Assembly (NCBI GenBank): GCA_000827495.1
Contig: KN817518.1
Span: 1,328,405 to 1,392,404 of the forward strand
DNA: 64,000 bases
DNA from: Hypholoma sublateritium FD-334 SS-4
Taxonomy: Eukaryota > Basidiomycota > Agaricomycetes > Agaricales > Strophariaceae
Direction: 5' to 3'
Part shown: positions 61,101-64,000 of the stretch, one piece after another
How positions within the stretch are numbered: position 1 is the first letter of the stretch
Layout of the letters: the number at the start of each line of letters is the position of its first letter
Program-made: the position numbers and the translations under genes
Notes under the pieces: generated by a model
The model's database searches: none
What the model saw: the letters and a program-made list of their open reading frames with translations, nothing else
What the model was told of the DNA's origin: nothing

Positions 61101-62113
61101 GCTGACATGAAGGTGGAAACCCGCACATATTTGAGCCGGTCCTTCATATTTGTTTCAACTCCGTGGTGCGAAATGAGATTTTGCATTTGTGCTCATTAAT
61201 ATTCTTAGCGTAGCCAACCCGGAATGCACTTGTATGAAAATTAACAGATCACAATGTCCAAGTAGCAACGTCCCTTGCTATCAAACCTTCCAAACAACCT
61301 GCGCTTTCGGGCGCTTTGCCTCAATCAGGCAGTCTTCTTTCGCAACCTGGCCTGCAGAAGCAGGGTCGAGCCCAGCCTAAAGTCGCATGGCTAGGATCAT
61401 TATTGTGGCGCACATTACACATGTACATGCCCACTCCCCGCCCTAGCTGCGGATTTGCGTGCAGTCAGCTGCTCTTTCAGCCATTCCGCATTTGCGGTGC
61501 ACGCAGCTCTATTTCAGCGAGCCCCTGTCGCGAGTGGCTTAATGGAGATATGAATATTCTAACGCGTCCCTGGGCGCTTATTGACGCGTGGGTTGTAACG
61601 CCTATCGTATGTGAATCGGAAAGGAGGCGGCAGAGGGGCTGCATGTTGAAATTATGCGAAACTATATCTATCCATTGCTTCTACATAAGTATATGTTGCT
61701 TGTGTGGGTGGTACAGTATCGAGGTGGTACAGTATCAAGCAGGTTATCAGGAGATTGCGTATGAAAAAACATGGGACGTCGACAAAAATTGCAAACAATT
61801 ATAATGATAAGTAGTTTGGCAAAGAACGGGACCCGATACCATTTATGTTACACGTGCAAAGGGGGATTCTGGATATATAGAGGGTTACACGATGTGGCAG
61901 CACGCTGTCGCGGAAAGGGGACGTGAATGCAGAAATGGGCGGGAAAGAGTACAAAAGCGGAAAATGAAAGCAACGATACAAACAATACTGAGTATGGACT
62001 GATCGCTGAACGCCCGTCAAAAAGAGTTACGAAGTCGAGATCACCATCGTGTCGGCGTCCACCAAGTGGCAATCGAATAGGAGTCGGGCGATTTAACGGG
62101 GGGAATGTGCGCG
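55176..62113. other. gene-poor island, 6.9 kb
   Basis: No recognised gene on either strand. Open frames are short and none carries a known domain. A few stretches look spliceable, for example a possible two-exon piece near 57570-57830 (start MRLRINRIGDPTTCKGLRSL) and a hydrophobic frame near 58180-58500, but they end quickly and lack partners. Base composition is lower in GC than at 41-54 kb. Decayed transposon or gene remnants are possible but I could not prove any terminal repeats. Confidence 0.5.
56942..56960. repeat. interstitial telomere-like motif, inverted
   Basis: ccctaa then gg then ttagggttagg: telomere-type units in opposite orientations, two bases apart. Short enough to be chance. 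Confidence 0.55.
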
Positions 62114-64000
62114 CTATATCCTCATCGGACTCCCAGAAGGGGGTAGACGTAATGGCTGCGAGTCTTCGACACGGAGATTTTCCATGCGTAGTGGACTGGA
62201 GACGCCTTTCGTCCCAACGCGTCTTCTCCCGAGAAGTGTCGCGCTGTCCATGTCGAGCTCGAAATTCTTGTGACCCACTCTTCCTTTCGATCGGGCTGAA
62301 GCTCCGTGAGGTGTGGCAGTGGTGTTCTTACCCCGCCCTTGATCCCGAACACCTGCCCTGCCTTCCATTACGTCCGTCTTCTGCTGGCGCTGTGGCTCGA
62401 CCACCGTCCTTGAGGCGTGCGCAGGAGCCTTCCCTTCTTGTCGCCTGTTGTGCTCAATATCACTTTCTTCGTCGCTATTGTAGCTCACTTGTTCTTCATC
62501 GTCCTCCTCTTCATTCAATCCCGTTAGATAGCCGCGTACGCCAGCGCCGCCGCGTCCGTTGTATTTTCGCCGTCTGGCGCCTTCTTCCTCCATTCGATGC
62601 ACAGCGTATGTGATATCGAAAGCTTCTTTGAGGACAGCAATGCCAGGACTACGGCCATCATGGCCACGACCGCCGCGGGCAGCGGACAGTAAGGGCGAGT
62701 CCATAGGTTGTGCAGACAGAAGATCCTTGGAATTTCCGTATGCAAAGGGTGTCGGTGGAGGGGGAGGTGCGGGTGCGGCGTTACACCAGGGATGCGCCAG
62801 AAATTCGTCGATGGTATATCTTTGAGCTGGATCGACGCATAGTAGATGTGTGATCAAGTCCTTCGCTGGAGAATATATTCGTCAGATATGCACGCAAGAC
62901 GGTTAAAACGATGCAAATTACCAGGATGACTGATGTCGTCCCACCATGGACTTAGAAACGTGTAATACCCTTTGGCAACCTTTTCCGTGAGGACATTGAT
63001 GCTTTCATCGTAGAACGGAGGGAACCCGCACAGAAGTGTGTATAAAACACATCCTAGTGCCCACATATCGACGCTCTTGCTATATCGCTCGTCTTTGACT
63101 ATTTCTGGTGCTGTGTAGCCGACGGTTCCGCAAGGCGTCATAGTTTCCTCGTTCCACACAACCTTGCTAAGTCCAAAGTCGGCGATCTTGACGCGACCTA
63201 TACCGCCACCTCCAACGCCGGGGATGAATTCACCCTCATCTTCCTTGTCTTCATCGTAAGGACGTCGAATAGGGTTCTTGGAGGGGACGAGTTCAATGCG
63301 CTCGAAAAGGAGATTTTCAGGTTTGATATCTCGATGGACGACGCCACGCTCCTCATGGAGATATCGAATGCCCTGTGCGACCTGGAGAATGACGTGTCTG
63401 GATAGATTTTCGCTGAAATAGGTGAGCTTGACGATTTGATGGAAAAGCTCCCCGCCTGCCATCACTGTAATGACATCATCGATATGAGAATGACGACATT
63501 GGATGATGGTTGCCTACATTCCAGGACGAGGAAATAATGCTCCTCTGACTCTGAAAAGGAGAATAGCTTGACGATGGATGGATGTGAAGTGCCGCGCATA
63601 ATCTGGACCTCTGAGCAATCTGTTAAGAAAAAATCATGGATTAAAAGGGCCTACACGGACCTTTCAGAATATTTGCGCGCTGATCAGACGGAATCAAGTT
63701 AGAATCGTGACTGCATGTATCACGAAACAACAATTAAAAGGCACCTCTGTAACGCGCGGCTTCTTCTTAAACTGGGCGTTCAAGTGTTTCTCGCCCGCCT
63801 GAGAGGGAGAATGAAGACCGCGCGTAAGGGTAGAGTTGAAGAAAGGACGAAACGTCAGTGAACTGACTGAAGGCAAGAAAAAGCAGTCGATGCGACAGAG
63901 AAATCGTTGCACATACCTGGGACGCATTCAGCTCCAGCTTTCGGACGACCTTGACTGTGTTCCGAATGAGAAGAGAAGCAGGGTTTACGGAAGCGATACT
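62114..64000 (-). CDS. CAMK-family kinase, Rck2/Srk1 type (5' end outside window)
   Basis: Rck2/Srk1 kinases act below stress MAP kinases of the Hog1/Sty1 type. Exons visible from the right edge: NTVKVVRKLELNASQ, AGEKHLNAQFKKKPRVTE, DQRANILKEVQIMRGTSHPS, FSESEEHYFLVLELMAGGEL. Then come the catalytic loop GVVHRDIKPENLLFE, a conserved insert ending EFIPGVGGGGIGRV, KIADFGLSKVVW, TPCGTVGYTAPEIVKDERYS, DMWALGCVLYTLLCGFPPF and DPAQRYTIDEFLAHPWC. A charged C-terminal tail of about 200 residues follows (EEEDDEEQ, GRGKNTTATPHG). TAG at 62114-62116. The insert between HRD and DFG is typical of the group. The start codon lies beyond 64000. Confidence 0.9.

Overview
The window is nuclear DNA of a filamentous basidiomycete, most likely an agaricomycete. 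Nearly every recognisable gene is cut by several introns of about 50-65 bases. Gene spacing is tight and both strands are used. Protein families include a basidiomycete-type DUF6593 protein, a GH128 glucanase, secreted GH125 and M28 enzymes, an NRC-2 type kinase and fungal Sec12. No CRISPR array, bacterial operon, prophage or intact transposon was seen. Exon joins were read by eye from splice signals and protein continuity, so gene ends are firmer than some internal boundaries.

Layout from 0 to 17 kb: SEC12 (minus), MED10 (minus) divergent from an unknown Ser-rich protein, LEU1 (fused isopropylmalate isomerase), an intronless disordered protein, a secreted GH125 mannosidase and a C2/polyproline cytokinesis protein of the Fic1/Inn1 type. 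From 17 to 30 kb: a small Rcf2-like membrane protein, a WD40 protein, a secreted M28 leucine aminopeptidase, mitochondrial ribosomal uL11m, a DUF6593 protein, an AhpD-like protein with a PTS1-like end, a GH128 glucanase and a two-RRM protein. From 30 to 41.6 kb: GPATCH11, a Ser-rich protein, RPB12, a bZIP factor with a DUF3425-like C-terminus, mitochondrial uS14m, a small membrane protein and a DHA2-type MFS transporter. From 43.6 to 55.2 kb: an NRC-2/Fpk1 kinase, an HSF-type factor, TVP38, a small predicted mitochondrial protein, PEX11 and a Tctex-type dynein light chain. From 55.2 to 62.1 kb no gene is recognised. The right edge holds an Rck2/Srk1-type kinase whose 5' end lies outside the window.

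Most genes are housekeeping and do not form a biosynthetic cluster. Loose themes are secretion (SEC12, TVP38 and three secreted hydrolases), mitochondria (two ribosomal proteins and up to three small membrane proteins), peroxisomes (PEX11 and the AhpD-like protein) and signalling to transcription (two kinases, bZIP, HSF-type, MED10, RPB12). The points most worth a second look are three introns that appear to use GC-AG splice sites, a GC-rich convergent intergenic block at 48.3-50.5 kb, the gene-poor 6.9 kb island with an inverted telomere-like motif, and several small conserved-looking proteins of unknown role. I did not find a convincing new multi-gene system.
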